DNA of 58,915 nucleotides, from positions 1 to 58,915 of the forward strand of contig JAAEMS010000005.1 of assembly GCA_024225275.1 (NCBI GenBank), written 5' to 3'. Shown one piece after another: positions 23,348 to 32,240 of the stretch. Every line of letters starts with the position of its first letter. Within the stretch, counting starts at the first letter, position 1. Both the position numbers and the translations under genes were made by a program. The notes under the pieces are model-generated. The model saw nothing but the letters and a program-made list of their open reading frames with translations, searched no databases and had not been told where the DNA came from. This DNA is from Actinomycetes bacterium. GTDB taxonomy: Bacteria > Actinomycetota > Acidimicrobiia > Acidimicrobiales > JAAEMS01.

Positions 23348-25765
23348 TCAGACGATGGCGTTGGCGATGGCGAGCTCGGCGACCTCGGCGCCGGTCAGAC
23401 CGAGCAGATCGGTGAGTACGTCGAAGGTGTGCTCACCCAGCATCGGGGCCGCGGTCCGGGGGCCATGGTCGTACCCCTCGATCCGGTAGGCGTGGCCGGT
23501 GTAGGGGGTGGACCCACACTCACTGTGCTCCAACCAGTGGTGTACACCCCGGTGGAGATACTGGGGGTCCGAGAACAGGTCCTGGCTCGACTGGACCGCA
23601 CCGGCCGGGAGCCCGGCCGCGGCCAGGGTCTGCTCGACTTCGAGCGCTGAGCGCCCGGCCGTCCACGCCGACATCCGCTCGTCGATCAGGTCGTGGGCGG
23701 CCAAGCGGCCCTCGACCGAGGCCAGCGTGGCGTCAACAGCGAGATCGTCGAGCCCCATGACGACACACAGAGCCGACCACTGCTCGTCGGAGGCAACGGT
23801 GATCGCGCACCACTGGTCCTCGCCCGAACACGGGTAGGCCCCTTGGGGGCCGACATAATCGGACCGGTTGCCGAGGCGGCCGGCCAAGCGACCCGAGGCC
23901 TGGAGGTCGAGGAGCTCGGGGGCCAGGAACTGGAGGGCGATCTCGAGCTGAGCGGCCTCGATGAAGCACCCCGCGCCCGTCTGCTCCCTCTGCTCGAGGG
24001 CGGCGAGGATGGTCGGGGTGATGAACCGGGGGCCAATGGTGTCGGTGTAGGCGAGGTAGGGGCCCTGGGGCGGGCCGTCGGGCCACCCCACCAGCTCGAA
24101 GAAGCCGGCTATGCCCGCGGCGTGGTAGCCGTACCCGGCCATCGCCGACGCCGGCCCTCCCGAGCCCATCAACGACGTGGTCACCATGATGAGGCCTGGA
24201 TTCGTCTGGCGGGCCCGCTCGTAGCCCAGCCCCAGCCTCTCCATCGTGCCCGGCGTGAAGCTGTCGATGGCCACGTCGGCCCAGTCGAGCAGTCGACGGG
24301 CCACACCGATGCCCTCGTCGGTCTTGAGATCGAGCGACAGGCCCAGCTTGCTGGTGTTGAACGGTCCGTAGAAGTTCGATCGGTTGAGTCCCGGCTCGCC
24401 GTCCTTGAAGGGAGGCTGGTTGCGCAATCCGTCGACATAATTCTCGGACTCGACTCTGACGACCGTGGCTCCGTGGTCGGCCAGACACTTGGCGGTGATC
24501 GGGCCCACCCCGATCCAGCTGAAGTCAGCGACCTTGAGACCGGCCAAGGGGAGCTCGTCGGCCGGTCCGGCGGCGGCCAACGGCGGCACGTCCAGTGGTT
24601 CCCGGACCCGGATCGAGGGCCCGTGCTCGTCGGGGGCCGGCGCGACCCTCTCGACCGCGATGCGAGCACCGTCGATGGCCACGAAACCACCGGGACCCCT
24701 GACCTCGACCTCGGGCGTGACCGCCGCCGACTGCCAGAACCCGCGAACGGCGAGGTGATCGAAGTCGGCCAGATCGCTGAGGGTGTTGATGGGCGCCAGG
24801 GTCGAGCCCACCTCGAGACCGAGACTCAGCAGGTCGCGTTTGGTGGACCGCCGGAATGCCTCCTGGAAGGCTTGGTACACCCCGTCGAAGTCGCTGACCC
24901 CGGCCTCACCATCGAGGAGCCGCATATCGAACGTCTCCCAGTCCTCGTCGAGCCATTCGGGGCCGACGGCTCCCTGGTCGTGCATCCACTTCACCAGGGG
25001 ACCGACGGTGCGGCCCAGGGGCACGGCGACCAGATGCCCGTCGGCACAGGCTGAACAGAGCTCGAACGACGCGGCCAGCTTCAGGGTGGAGCCGGCCCGC
25101 TCGAAGTCGGAGCCCTGCACGGCCCAGGCCTCCATGGCGTTGAGCATCGTCCAGGTCATGGCCACCTGGGCGGAGATGTCGACGAGCTGGCCCCTCCCCG
25201 TCTGGCGGGCCCGAGCGCGGGCCACCAGGGCGGCGATGCCGGCCTCGGCACCCGCGTGACGCCAGGCCTGTGGTACCGACACCTGGACCGGAGCCTGGTC
25301 ACGAGGACCCTGGACACGCATGGGCCCACCCAGTGCCGCCAGGGTCAGATCGGACGCCGGCTGATGGGCCCGCGGCCCGTCGGACCCGAAGGCGGTGATC
25401 AGCACCCGGACCACGGCCGGATTGACCGCGAGGATCTCATCGCCGGCCAGACCGAAATCGTCGAGGTACCCCGGCGGGCCACTATCGAAGACGATGTCGG
25501 CCTCGGCCACGATGCCCCGCAGGATGTCGACATCTTCCGCGATGTCGGGGTCGAGCACGATCGACTGCTTGTTGGCGTTGTAGGCCGCGAACTGGAGGCT
25601 CGCCCGACCGGGCTGGGCGTCGGGCAGAAGGGGCGGCTGCCACCGGGCGGGGCTACCGCCGCGTGGTTCCACCTTGATCACCTCGGCCCCGAGGTCACCC
25701 AGCAGACACGCGGCGACCTCGCCTCGATGGTCGGTCAGATCGAGGACGCGGACTCCGTCGAGCAT
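23348..25765 (-). CDS. Tandem CaiB/BaiF-type (family III) CoA transferase
   Basis: 805 residues formed by two family III CoA-transferase modules in one chain, each normally about 400. Module 1: MLDGVRVLDLTDHRGEVAACLLGDLGAEVIKVEPRGG ... SDGPRAHQPASDLTLAALGG ... GRGQLVDISAQVAMTWTML. Module 2: LAGLKVADFSWIGVGPITAKCLADHGATVVRVES ... SFTPGTMERLGLGYE ... GAGCFIEAAQLEIALQFL. At the usual nucleophilic Asp place I read Val in module 1 and Glu in module 2, an eye alignment. Such fused proteins exchange CoA between acids in catabolic pathways. ATG at 25765; the open frame upstream is the shadow of the hydratase gene. It follows that gene by 14 bp. Confidence 0.85.
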   Translation of the reverse strand: MLDGVRVLDLTDHRGEVAACLLGDLGAEVIKVEPRGGSPARWQPPLLPDAQPGRASLQFAAYNANKQSIVLDPDIAEDVDILRGIVAEADIVFDSGPPGYLDDFGLAGDEILAVNPAVVRVLITAFGSDGPRAHQPASDLTLAALGGPMRVQGPRDQAPVQVSVPQAWRHAGAEAGIAALVARARARQTGRGQLVDISAQVAMTWTMLNAMEAWAVQGSDFERAGSTLKLAASFELCSACADGHLVAVPLGRTVGPLVKWMHDQGAVGPEWLDEDWETFDMRLLDGEAGVSDFDGVYQAFQEAFRRSTKRDLLSLGLEVGSTLAPINTLSDLADFDHLAVRGFWQSAAVTPEVEVRGPGGFVAIDGARIAVERVAPAPDEHGPSIRVREPLDVPPLAAAGPADELPLAGLKVADFSWIGVGPITAKCLADHGATVVRVESENYVDGLRNQPPFKDGEPGLNRSNFYGPFNTSKLGLSLDLKTDEGIGVARRLLDWADVAIDSFTPGTMERLGLGYERARQTNPGLIMVTTSLMGSGGPASAMAGYGYHAAGIAGFFELVGWPDGPPQGPYLAYTDTIGPRFITPTILAALEQREQTGAGCFIEAAQLEIALQFLAPELLDLQASGRLAGRLGNRSDYVGPQGAYPCSGEDQWCAITVASDEQWSALCVVMGLDDLAVDATLASVEGRLAAHDLIDERMSAWTAGRSALEVEQTLAAAGLPAGAVQSSQDLFSDPQYLHRGVHHWLEHSECGSTPYTGHAYRIEGYDHGPRTAAPMLGEHTFDVLTDLLGLTGAEVAELAIANAIV

Positions 25766-25779
25766 CGGCACTGAGCGAT

Positions 25780-26553
25780 TCAGGATCCGCCGCGGGCGAA
25801 GTTCTCGCGGGCGGCGACAGCGTCGCGGAAGGTGCGGGTCAGGGCGCTCTGGTCGGCATCGGCAAATGCACTGGCGCGGTGGAGGGCGTTGGCCGTGGCG
25901 TTGACTGCCTCTTTCACCATGCGGGTCGTGGCGGCCGGCATCGAGGCAGCCGTCTCGGCCAGGCCCTGGGCGGTGGCCACCGCTTCTCCGGCCTCGGCGA
26001 TCTCGTCGATCAGGCCCCAGTCCAGGGCCATTTCGGCCCCCATCTTCTCGCAGAGCAGGACAATGCGTTTGGCCCGCGCCGGCCCCACCAAGGTGACGAG
26101 GCGGGGCAGCGCCCCCCACTGGAGGTTCAGGCCGATCTTCACCTCGGGAACATAGAGGTAGGCGTCGCGAGCCAGGACCCGCCAATCACAGGCCAGGGCA
26201 ATGGCACACCCCGCCCCGACGGCCATACCCTCCATGGCCGCGATGGTGATCTGGGGCATGTCCTCCCAGGCCTGACACAACCGAACCCCTCGGTAGAAGC
26301 GGCTCCTCAGGGCAACGTCGTCGTCGAGCTCCTCCCAGGTGGCCGGGTCCCGCAGGTCAATACCCGCCGAGAAGGCGTGGGCGGTACCACTCAGGACCAC
26401 GGCCTGGGTCACCAGGTCGTCCTGGAAGGATCGGGCAACGTCGGTCAGCTCCAGGATGGTCTTCTGATCGAAGGCGTTCAGACTGCCGCGGCGGTCGAAG
26501 GTCACGACCGCCACCGTCCCTTCCCGCTCGATGGTCACGTTCTGGTAAGACAT
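25780..26553 (-). CDS. Enoyl-CoA hydratase/isomerase family protein
   Basis: 257 residues, crotonase superfamily. NVTIEREGTVAVVTFDRRGSLNAFDQ starts the protein; the oxyanion segments are AFSAGIDLRD and MEGMAVGAGCAIALACDWRVLA; PEVKIGLNLQWGALPRLVTLVG follows. The usual hydratase Glu position in the second segment reads Cys-Ala (GAGCAIAL), so it may act as an isomerase or on an unusual substrate. The ATG at 26553 is chosen because the longer frame is antisense to the hydrolase gene. It is the first gene of an operon with the tandem CoA transferase. Confidence 0.9.
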   Translation of the reverse strand: MSYQNVTIEREGTVAVVTFDRRGSLNAFDQKTILELTDVARSFQDDLVTQAVVLSGTAHAFSAGIDLRDPATWEELDDDVALRSRFYRGVRLCQAWEDMPQITIAAMEGMAVGAGCAIALACDWRVLARDAYLYVPEVKIGLNLQWGALPRLVTLVGPARAKRIVLLCEKMGAEMALDWGLIDEIAEAGEAVATAQGLAETAASMPAATTRMVKEAVNATANALHRASAFADADQSALTRTFRDAVAARENFARGGS

Positions 26554-26628
26554 GGCCGCCACCCTAGGCGGCCGAAAGCGACCCGTTTGCTGCTGATCGG
26601 AACCGGTGCCGTCGGATACCTTCTCGGG

Positions 26629-27459
26629 ATGGCCGCGGAGGAACTGACCACCCGTGAACGGCTCCACGCGGTGGTCTACGACGGTGAGGGTCCGTACTGC
26701 CTCATGGTGGCCGGGGCCCTGGGCACCCGCTCCTACTGGGCCGACAACCTCGATGCGCTGGGGCGAGTGTGCCGGCCGGTCGTCGCCGAGAAATGGGGCC
26801 ACGGGCGCTCGCCCAGCCCCACCGACCCGGAGCGATACCAGGTGGCATCCATCGTCGAGGAGTTCGAGCACCTCCGCGAACAGGTCGGCGCCGACAGCTG
26901 GCACACGATCGGCCAGTCGATGGGCTCCGCTCTCACCCTGCACTACGGGCTGGCCCACCCCGACCGGGTCAGGGCTCAGGTCATCACCAACAGCTCGTCC
27001 GCGTTCAGCGAGCCCGAGCCATGGCGCCGGCGCAATCGCACCATGGTGTGGGACCTCGCCCAGCAGGTCGAGGACGAGGGCGTCGAGGTACTGACCGACA
27101 GCTGGATCAACCCGGGCCGGTCCCGCCGCATCTCAGAGCCGACCCGCCAACTGCTGGCCGCCGAGTTCGCCGAACACTCAGCCCACGGGATCGCCCAGTC
27201 GTTGCGGGTCACCAACGCCGGGCTCCCGCTGGGCGACCGTCTGAGCCAGGTCACCCGCCCCACCCTGCTCACCAACGGTGTCCAGGAGGAGCGGTTCCAG
27301 CCCCTGCTCCCCCGCGTCCGGCTCATCCCCGACATCGAGATCGTCGACCTCCCGGCCGCCCATGCCGTCAACGCCCAGGCCCCCACCGAGTGGAACGAGA
27401 CTGTCGTCGAGTTCCTACAGCGGTACCAGCTCGCTAGTTTGTCGCCGCCCGACGATTGA
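26629..27459 (+). CDS. Alpha/beta hydrolase
   Basis: 276 residues of the alpha/beta hydrolase fold. AEKWGHGRSPSP is the loop after strand 4, and the nucleophile elbow is TIGQSMGSALTLHYGLAHPDRV (Ser in QSMG). The late acidic and His region is LLTNGVQEERFQPL and LPAAHAVNAQAPTEWNETVVEFL. The oxyanion loop reads VAGALGTRSYW rather than the usual HG. The substrate is unknown; it is likely an ester or a ring-cleavage product. It ends 11 bp before a CoA-transferase gene of the same direction, so they form an operon. Confidence 0.85.
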   Translation: MAAEELTTRERLHAVVYDGEGPYCLMVAGALGTRSYWADNLDALGRVCRPVVAEKWGHGRSPSPTDPERYQVASIVEEFEHLREQVGADSWHTIGQSMGSALTLHYGLAHPDRVRAQVITNSSSAFSEPEPWRRRNRTMVWDLAQQVEDEGVEVLTDSWINPGRSRRISEPTRQLLAAEFAEHSAHGIAQSLRVTNAGLPLGDRLSQVTRPTLLTNGVQEERFQPLLPRVRLIPDIEIVDLPAAHAVNAQAPTEWNETVVEFLQRYQLASLSPPDD

Positions 27460-27470
27460 CAGGAGACCTG

Positions 27471-28634
27471 ATGGGCAAGGGACCACTCGAGGGGATCCGG
27501 GTGTTGGACGTCGCCAGCGCGGTGGCCGGGCCCTGGGCCAGCACCCAGTTGGCGGATGCCGGAGCCGACGTGATCTTCATCGAGAAGGTCGACACCCCCG
27601 ACGTCATGCGCATGTCGGGTGCCGCCGCGGGCGACCAGACCGGGGCGTGGGTGGCCATGCACCGCAACAAGCGGGCCATGGCCCTCAATCTGCGTGACGA
27701 ACGGGCCCGAGCGGTCGTCCATCAGCTCGCCGTCCAGACTGACATCTTCATCCAGAACTACCGACCCGGAGTCGCCGACCGGCTCGGTATCGGCTACGAC
27801 GACCTGTCCGCCATCAATCCCGACATCATCTATGTCTCGATCAGCGGGGTCGGGGCCACCGGGCCCGATTCGGACCAGCCGGTCTACGACCCCATCATCC
27901 AGGCCCTGGCCGGCATGACCGAGGCTCAGGGTGGCGACCACATGAAGACGGTCGTGGCTGACAAGACCACGGCAATGACCGCGGCCAACGCCGCCCTGGC
28001 AGCCCTGGTGGCCCGCGCCAACGGCGCCGGCGGACAGCACGTCGAGCTGAACCTGCTCGACTCGATGCTCAACTGGGCCTGGCTCGACTGCTACTGGAAC
28101 CTGGCCATGCCCGACGCCCCGCCGGTGCCGACGTACTCCGACTGGTATGTCCCCTACGACACCAGTGACGGTCAGATCGCCGCGATCTGGACCAGCTTGC
28201 AGCAGTACGCGTCGGCCGCCCGAGCCGTGGGCCGTGCAGACCTGGTGGACGATCCACGCTTCGCCACCCGGGCCCTGCGCCTCCAGAACGCCGATGCCCA
28301 GCGGGCCGAGTTCACCGCGGCGTTGGCCAAGATGACCACCACCGAGGCCATCGAGTCCCTGAAGGCGCATGACGTTCCGTGCGCCCCAGTCCTCTCGCGA
28401 GAGCAGGTCATCGACCACCCCCAGGTGGTCCACAACGGCACCATCATCGAGATGGAGAACCCGAACGGTGGCCGCAGCCGAACCATCCGTCCGCCGGCCC
28501 GCTTCGCCAAGACCCCGACCGAGGTGAGCAGCCACGCTCCCGGCTGGAGCGAGCACACCGACGAGATCCTGGCCGAGCTCGGCCTGGACGCCGCGACCAT
28601 CGAGTCCTACCGCACCGGGGGAGTGACCCGGTGA
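27471..28634 (+). CDS. CaiB/BaiF-type (family III) CoA transferase
   Basis: 387 residues, single module. PLEGIRVLDVASAVAGPWASTQLADAGADVIFIEKV, NKRAMALNLRDERARAVVHQL, NYRPGVADRLGIGYDDL and SISGVGATGPDSDQPVYDPIIQALAGM are the usual blocks, and the nucleophilic Asp is present in GGQHVELNLLDSMLNW. It transfers CoA between carboxylic acids, complementing the fused transferase on the other strand. The ATG at 27471 follows CAGGAGACC; the six-codon longer start at 27456 overlaps the hydrolase stop. Confidence 0.9.
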   Translation: MGKGPLEGIRVLDVASAVAGPWASTQLADAGADVIFIEKVDTPDVMRMSGAAAGDQTGAWVAMHRNKRAMALNLRDERARAVVHQLAVQTDIFIQNYRPGVADRLGIGYDDLSAINPDIIYVSISGVGATGPDSDQPVYDPIIQALAGMTEAQGGDHMKTVVADKTTAMTAANAALAALVARANGAGGQHVELNLLDSMLNWAWLDCYWNLAMPDAPPVPTYSDWYVPYDTSDGQIAAIWTSLQQYASAARAVGRADLVDDPRFATRALRLQNADAQRAEFTAALAKMTTTEAIESLKAHDVPCAPVLSREQVIDHPQVVHNGTIIEMENPNGGRSRTIRPPARFAKTPTEVSSHAPGWSEHTDEILAELGLDAATIESYRTGGVTR

Positions 28635-28733
28635 GCCCCGACCATCGGCTGAACCCCGCGTCCAGCACATTGAGGATTGCTGGGCAGTCTGGCGGCCCAG
28701 ACGCGACCCATCTCGATACTTGGCGTCCACGGG

Positions 28734-28781
28734 AAATTGGGTTGGTTCACCACAAGATTTGTCGGTCAACCTGCCCCAGAA
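28734..28781 (-). repeat. Palindromic repeat R3 (diverged copy of R1/R2)
   Basis: On the minus strand this matches R1/R2 over about 48 bp at roughly 80 percent by eye. Arms GGGTTGGTT (28739-28747) and AACCTGCCC (28768-28776) still pair, with one G-T pair and one mismatch; the change C to G in one arm is matched by G to C in the other. It keeps the outer AAATTGG and CCAGAA flanks. It lies in the 220-bp gap between a CoA-transferase gene and a methyltransferase gene, with no DUF559 gene nearby. Confidence 0.8.
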
Positions 28782-28854
28782 CCACGACGTCCGGAGGGGA
28801 CCGCCCCAATACGTCGGATCGGCCCAGAGTACAGATCATGGGAGAGTGGCGGCC

Positions 28855-29406
28855 ATGGCAGAGACCGCTGAGCACGATCAACACAAGGTCACCGTGGAGA
28901 TCGGATGTGGAAGCGGCAGTCGAGCAAGGCCGGTGCCAGCCGGAATAGGCGTCGGTGTCGATGTCGACATCAACGCCCTGCGCACCGCCGTTCGCTCGAC
29001 CGCGGGATGGACCTTCATCGGCGCCGATGGGCTGGCGCTCCCGTTGCGCGACAACTCCTGCGCCGATCTGCGCATCCAAGCCGTGCTGCATCACCTCGTG
29101 CCCACTGCGACCGCCCTGGGAGAACTGGCTCGCGTGATGCAGCCCAGCGGCGTCCTCACGATCCGAGACGGTGTAGCTCTCGACGCCAACGAAGCAGCAC
29201 ACCTGGACGACGAACTACGACAGGCCGGCCATCCGAGCGAACCGGTCTACGGCTTCGATCTCGACGAGCTCGCAGAGCTGGTCCGGGCCTCCGGCCTCGA
29301 TGTCGAGGACATCCATATGGAGGGAACCGCGACCTGGGCCACCCCGCCCTTCGTGTCCAAGCCCTACACCAGTGAACGGTTCCACCTCACCGCGCGCCAT
29401 CCCTAG
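28855..29406 (+). CDS. Small class I SAM-dependent methyltransferase-like protein
   Basis: 183 residues. VEIGCGSGSRARPVPAGIGVGVDVD is motif I with an insertion, FIGADGLALPLRDNSCADLRIQAVLHHL is the motif II/III region typical of Methyltransf_11 proteins, and ELARVMQPSGVLTIRDG follows. The N-terminal helix of most relatives is short. The substrate is unknown. The ATG at 28855 is chosen; the frame opens farther upstream across repeat R3, giving a tail that does not look like protein-coding sequence. Confidence 0.75.
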   Translation: MAETAEHDQHKVTVEIGCGSGSRARPVPAGIGVGVDVDINALRTAVRSTAGWTFIGADGLALPLRDNSCADLRIQAVLHHLVPTATALGELARVMQPSGVLTIRDGVALDANEAAHLDDELRQAGHPSEPVYGFDLDELAELVRASGLDVEDIHMEGTATWATPPFVSKPYTSERFHLTARHP

Positions 29407-29429
29407 CAACGGCCAGGGGCCGGCAGCGT

Positions 29430-29452
29430 TCGGCGCAGCACCATGGCGCCGA
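29430..29452. terminator. Hairpin between convergent genes
   Basis: Arms TCGGCGC (29430-29436) and GCGCCGA (29446-29452) pair perfectly over 7 bp around a 9-base loop. It lies 24 bp after the methyltransferase stop and about 100 bp before the convergent membrane-protein gene stop. No T-run follows, so termination is only likely. Confidence 0.5.
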
Positions 29453-29550
29453 CGGCCATCCCATACCGTCCAGCCCTGAGAACGCCCACCCACCGCCCCT
29501 GATCTGCACTGGCACCGATCTCGGCTGATCGCCAACCAGCGGCGGGCTGG

Positions 29551-30231
29551 TCAGAGGAGTAGCTCGAGTCGGACAACCCCCCAGGCCAGGTGCCACAGGC
29601 AGTAGTAGGCGAGCCGGAAGCCGAGCATCCAGGTGAATCCGAACCGCCAGAAGATCCACACCTGAACCAGCCCGAACACCATCAGGTGGACAGCACTGAA
29701 CACCGACGTACTGATGGATGTGGCGTACACCGCCTGAACGATGGCCTCGATGAGGGCGACCGGGATTGCGATCCGCCAGAGGGTCGCATCAAGCCCGGTC
29801 GGCGGACCAAGAACCGCGACGAGCACCCCAATAGGCACCAGGTGCAGAGCGATCTCAACGAACACCGCCATGGCGGGATAGAAGCTGAGGGCATCGGGCA
29901 TCGCCACATTCGTGTCCTCGGCGTGGTGCAGGACCAGATCAGCGCCGATTGCCACCGCTGCGAACAACGGAACGGTCCAGGCGATGATCGACACGGCCTC
30001 TGTCCAGGTGCCGGGGCCGAGCACCGCGAAGTCCGAGCTGTCCTGCAGGTATCCGATCGCCACAACGCCAGCGATCACCGCGGCGATGATCACCATCACT
30101 GGATGGGCCGCCCCGAAGAAACGCTCGAACACCGACCGGTCAACCCGCACTTGCCACGCCGTCAAGGCAACCGCCAAGACAGAGATCACCAGGAATGGGC
30201 CCATGCCCACCCACACCAACTTCGACTCCAT
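29551..30231 (-). CDS. Multi-pass membrane protein, possibly CPBP (Abi) metalloprotease-like
   Basis: 226 residues with about seven hydrophobic helices. The last third, SVFSAVHLMVFGLVQVW and AYYCLWHLAWGVVRLEL, follows the spacing of CPBP motifs 2 (FxxxH) and 3 (HxxxN/H), and VFVEIALHLVPIGVL stands where motif 1 (EExxxR) would be, with one Glu and a His. It therefore may be a divergent CPBP intramembrane protein; a plain unknown membrane protein is the alternative. ATG at 30231; convergent with the methyltransferase gene. Confidence 0.6.
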   Translation of the reverse strand: MESKLVWVGMGPFLVISVLAVALTAWQVRVDRSVFERFFGAAHPVMVIIAAVIAGVVAIGYLQDSSDFAVLGPGTWTEAVSIIAWTVPLFAAVAIGADLVLHHAEDTNVAMPDALSFYPAMAVFVEIALHLVPIGVLVAVLGPPTGLDATLWRIAIPVALIEAIVQAVYATSISTSVFSAVHLMVFGLVQVWIFWRFGFTWMLGFRLAYYCLWHLAWGVVRLELLL

Positions 30232-30552
30232 GACCTGGAGTTGACCGGCTCGAACTCCCGGTGGCCAGGGCCCAAAGGCGACACGTGGAACCGAACGGGC
30301 CCGACAAGACCGTCCACCCATCAGCCGCGGACCCTTCAGGCCATGCCCCGCGGCCCACCCGTTGCTGGGGGTTGGGCCACCATCGACCATCAGCCTGGCT
30401 AGGGCACGAGCCGGCCCCATGAGGGCCCCCTTCGACCCGGCGAACGACGGCGGCTCACACTCAGGTGTGACCCCTGTCCGACCTGGGGCAATCGTCGGGG
30501 TTCGGATACCTCAGGCGAGCTGGGTCAGCTCAGGACCAGGTGACTCGCTGGA
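30232..30552. other. Intergenic region without a recognisable gene
   Basis: 321 bp between the membrane-protein start (minus) and the thiolase stop (minus). It should contain the promoter of the membrane-protein gene. The only structure seen is a small hairpin, TCACAC (30455-30460) and GTGTGA (30465-30470) around TCAG, which may end the thiolase transcript or serve as an operator. Confidence 0.6.
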
Positions 30553-31698
30553 CTAGCTCGGGCGGTTGCGCCCGAAGACGATGGTGCCGGCCGCTCCGAA
30601 CATGCCGCCCACACCATGGGCCACCGAGATCTCCACATGCTCGACCTGGGCCGCGGCCACACCACGTACCTGACGCACACTCTCCTGGAGGGCGTACATG
30701 CCATACATACCCGAGTGCATGTACGAGAGCCCTCCCCCGTTGGTGTTGAGTGGCAGTTGGCCACCGGCCCGCGTGTTTCCCTCGGTGATGAAGGCCGGAC
30801 CTTCACCCTGGCCGACGAATCCCAGATCCTCGAGCCCGTAGATGGGTAGGTGAGCGAAGGCGTCGTAGATCATCAGATGGTCGACGTCGGCGTGACCGAT
30901 ACCGGCCTCAGCCAAAGCCCGCGGTCCCGAGACGCGGAAGGCCCGCGACGAGGTGAAGTCCTCCATCTGGCTGACCATGGGTGTCTCGACACTCTCTCCT
31001 GTGCCCAGCACGAACACTGGCGTCGAATCGAAGTCGGCGACCCGATCCGAGGCGGTGATGATCAGCGCGCCGCCCCCGTCGGTCACCAGACAGCACATGG
31101 CCTTGGTGAACGGCCAGGCGATGACCCGATCGTTCATGACCTCATCGACAGTGGTGAGATCCTGGAGGGTGGCCCGGGGGTTCCGACTGGCCCACTCGCG
31201 CTGGACCACCGCCACCTCGGCCAATGCCTCGTGGCCAACGCTGTAGGTCTTGGCGTAGCGAAGCCAGGGGATGGTGAACAGGGTGGTGGGCCCCATCGGC
31301 CCGTACGGGGCCTCGAACTGGCCGGCCAGACTGGCCGGGGATGCGCCGAAGCCGTCGGCCCCGACCCGGGACCGACCGGACTCCCCGTGGGTGATCAGCA
31401 CCGTCGTGCATAGACCGTCGTTGATCGCGGCCGCCGCGTGACCCACGTGGAGCATGAACGAGCAGCCACCAACCGCGGTGCCGTCGACCCAGGTGGGGAC
31501 GATGCCCAGGTAGTGGGCGAGGTCAGTGGGGCGCATGCCGGCGGTCGCGATGCCATCGATGTCCTTGGCCGCGATTCCGGCGTCGGCGAACGCGTTGAGG
31601 GCGGCGTCGGCGTGGATCCCGATGACCGACCGGTTCGGCACTCGGCCCATCTCGGTGGACTCGGCTGCGCCCACCACTGCGACGGATCCCGGCTTCAT
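30553..31698 (-). CDS. Thiolase family protein (SCP-x/lipid-transfer type acetyl-CoA acetyltransferase)
   Basis: 381 residues. VAVVGAAESTEMGRVPNRSVIGIHADAALNAFADAG starts it; VDGTAVGGCSFMLHVGHAAAAI holds the reactive Cys region; YDAFAHLPIYGLEDLG and NTNGGGLSYMHSGMYGMYALQE are the C-terminal His/Asn block; SVAHGVGGMFGAAGTIVFGR ends it. These thiolases cleave 3-ketoacyl-CoAs of branched or steroid side-chain type and usually work with a DUF35 partner, which is the gene directly upstream (start and stop overlap as ATGA at 31695-31698). Confidence 0.9.
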   Translation of the reverse strand: MKPGSVAVVGAAESTEMGRVPNRSVIGIHADAALNAFADAGIAAKDIDGIATAGMRPTDLAHYLGIVPTWVDGTAVGGCSFMLHVGHAAAAINDGLCTTVLITHGESGRSRVGADGFGASPASLAGQFEAPYGPMGPTTLFTIPWLRYAKTYSVGHEALAEVAVVQREWASRNPRATLQDLTTVDEVMNDRVIAWPFTKAMCCLVTDGGGALIITASDRVADFDSTPVFVLGTGESVETPMVSQMEDFTSSRAFRVSGPRALAEAGIGHADVDHLMIYDAFAHLPIYGLEDLGFVGQGEGPAFITEGNTRAGGQLPLNTNGGGLSYMHSGMYGMYALQESVRQVRGVAAAQVEHVEISVAHGVGGMFGAAGTIVFGRNRPS

Positions 31699-32108
31699 GA
31701 TCCGCTCCCTTCGACCGGCTGGAACAGGGGCAGGCTGATGTCGTCGCTCAGCTCCTCGAACACGACCTCGACCGGCATGTCGAGCACCAGGGTTTCGGGG
31801 GTCTGCTCACAGCCGACGATATTGGTCATCATCCTCGGGCCCTCGTCGAGCTCTACCACCGCGACCGCATACGGCGCGGTGAAGCCCGGGCGTTCACGCT
31901 GATTGATCACATAGCTGTGGAGCGTCCCCCGCCCCGCCGAGGCCACGACCTCGACATTGCGGCTCGAGCAGGCCGGGCAGAAAGCCCGGGGCGGGAAGTA
32001 GGTGGAGGAGCAGTCGACACACTGCTGAAGGCGGAGCTCGCCCTCCCGTGTGCCGTCCCAGAAGTGCTGGGTCTCCGGGGTGGGTACCGGTATGGGCCGA
32101 TCGGTCAT
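31695..32108 (-). CDS. Zn-ribbon/OB-fold DUF35 protein, thiolase partner
   Basis: 137 residues. TQHFWDGTREGELRLQQC opens the protein, the rubredoxin-like zinc ribbon is CVDCSSTYFPPRAFCPACSS (four Cys in two CxxC pairs), and the OB-fold follows: GRGTLHSYVINQRERPGF and YAVAVVELDEGPRMMTNIVGC. Family members form heteromeric complexes with SCP-x-like thiolases. ATG at 32108; the longer open frame is antisense to the oxidoreductase relic. Confidence 0.92.
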   Translation of the reverse strand: MTDRPIPVPTPETQHFWDGTREGELRLQQCVDCSSTYFPPRAFCPACSSRNVEVVASAGRGTLHSYVINQRERPGFTAPYAVAVVELDEGPRMMTNIVGCEQTPETLVLDMPVEVVFEELSDDISLPLFQPVEGSGS

Positions 32109-32120
32109 GGGCTCTGTTGT

Positions 32121-32141
32121 AGTCGCCTCACGGCGGACCGT
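32121..32141 (+). repeat. Mini-hairpin repeat B, copy 1
   Basis: Shares GTCGCC, then TCACGGCGGACCG with a copy at 36796-36815 and a near copy at 52600-52620. CGCC pairs with GGCG around a short loop. It lies 13 bp upstream of the DUF35 gene start and about 50 bp before palindrome R4. Confidence 0.6.
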
Positions 32142-32187
32142 CACGAACGTCACTCCAAGCTCACCCCCACAAGCCGCCTCCCGCACC

Positions 32188-32237
32188 CTTCTCGGGAGAG
32201 TTGGGTGCGCTGGCCGCACGAAACTCACCCAATTTGG
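32188..32237 (+). repeat. Palindromic repeat R4
   Basis: Keeps the family ends CTTCTCGGG and CACCCAATTTGG. Arms GAGTT (32198-32202) and AACTC (32222-32226) pair, as do the inner GTGCG (32205-32209) and CGCAC (32215-32219). The loop GCTGGCCG is shared with R5. It ends 3 bp before the first recognisable codon of the oxidoreductase relic. Confidence 0.75.
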
Positions 32238-32240
32238 CCG

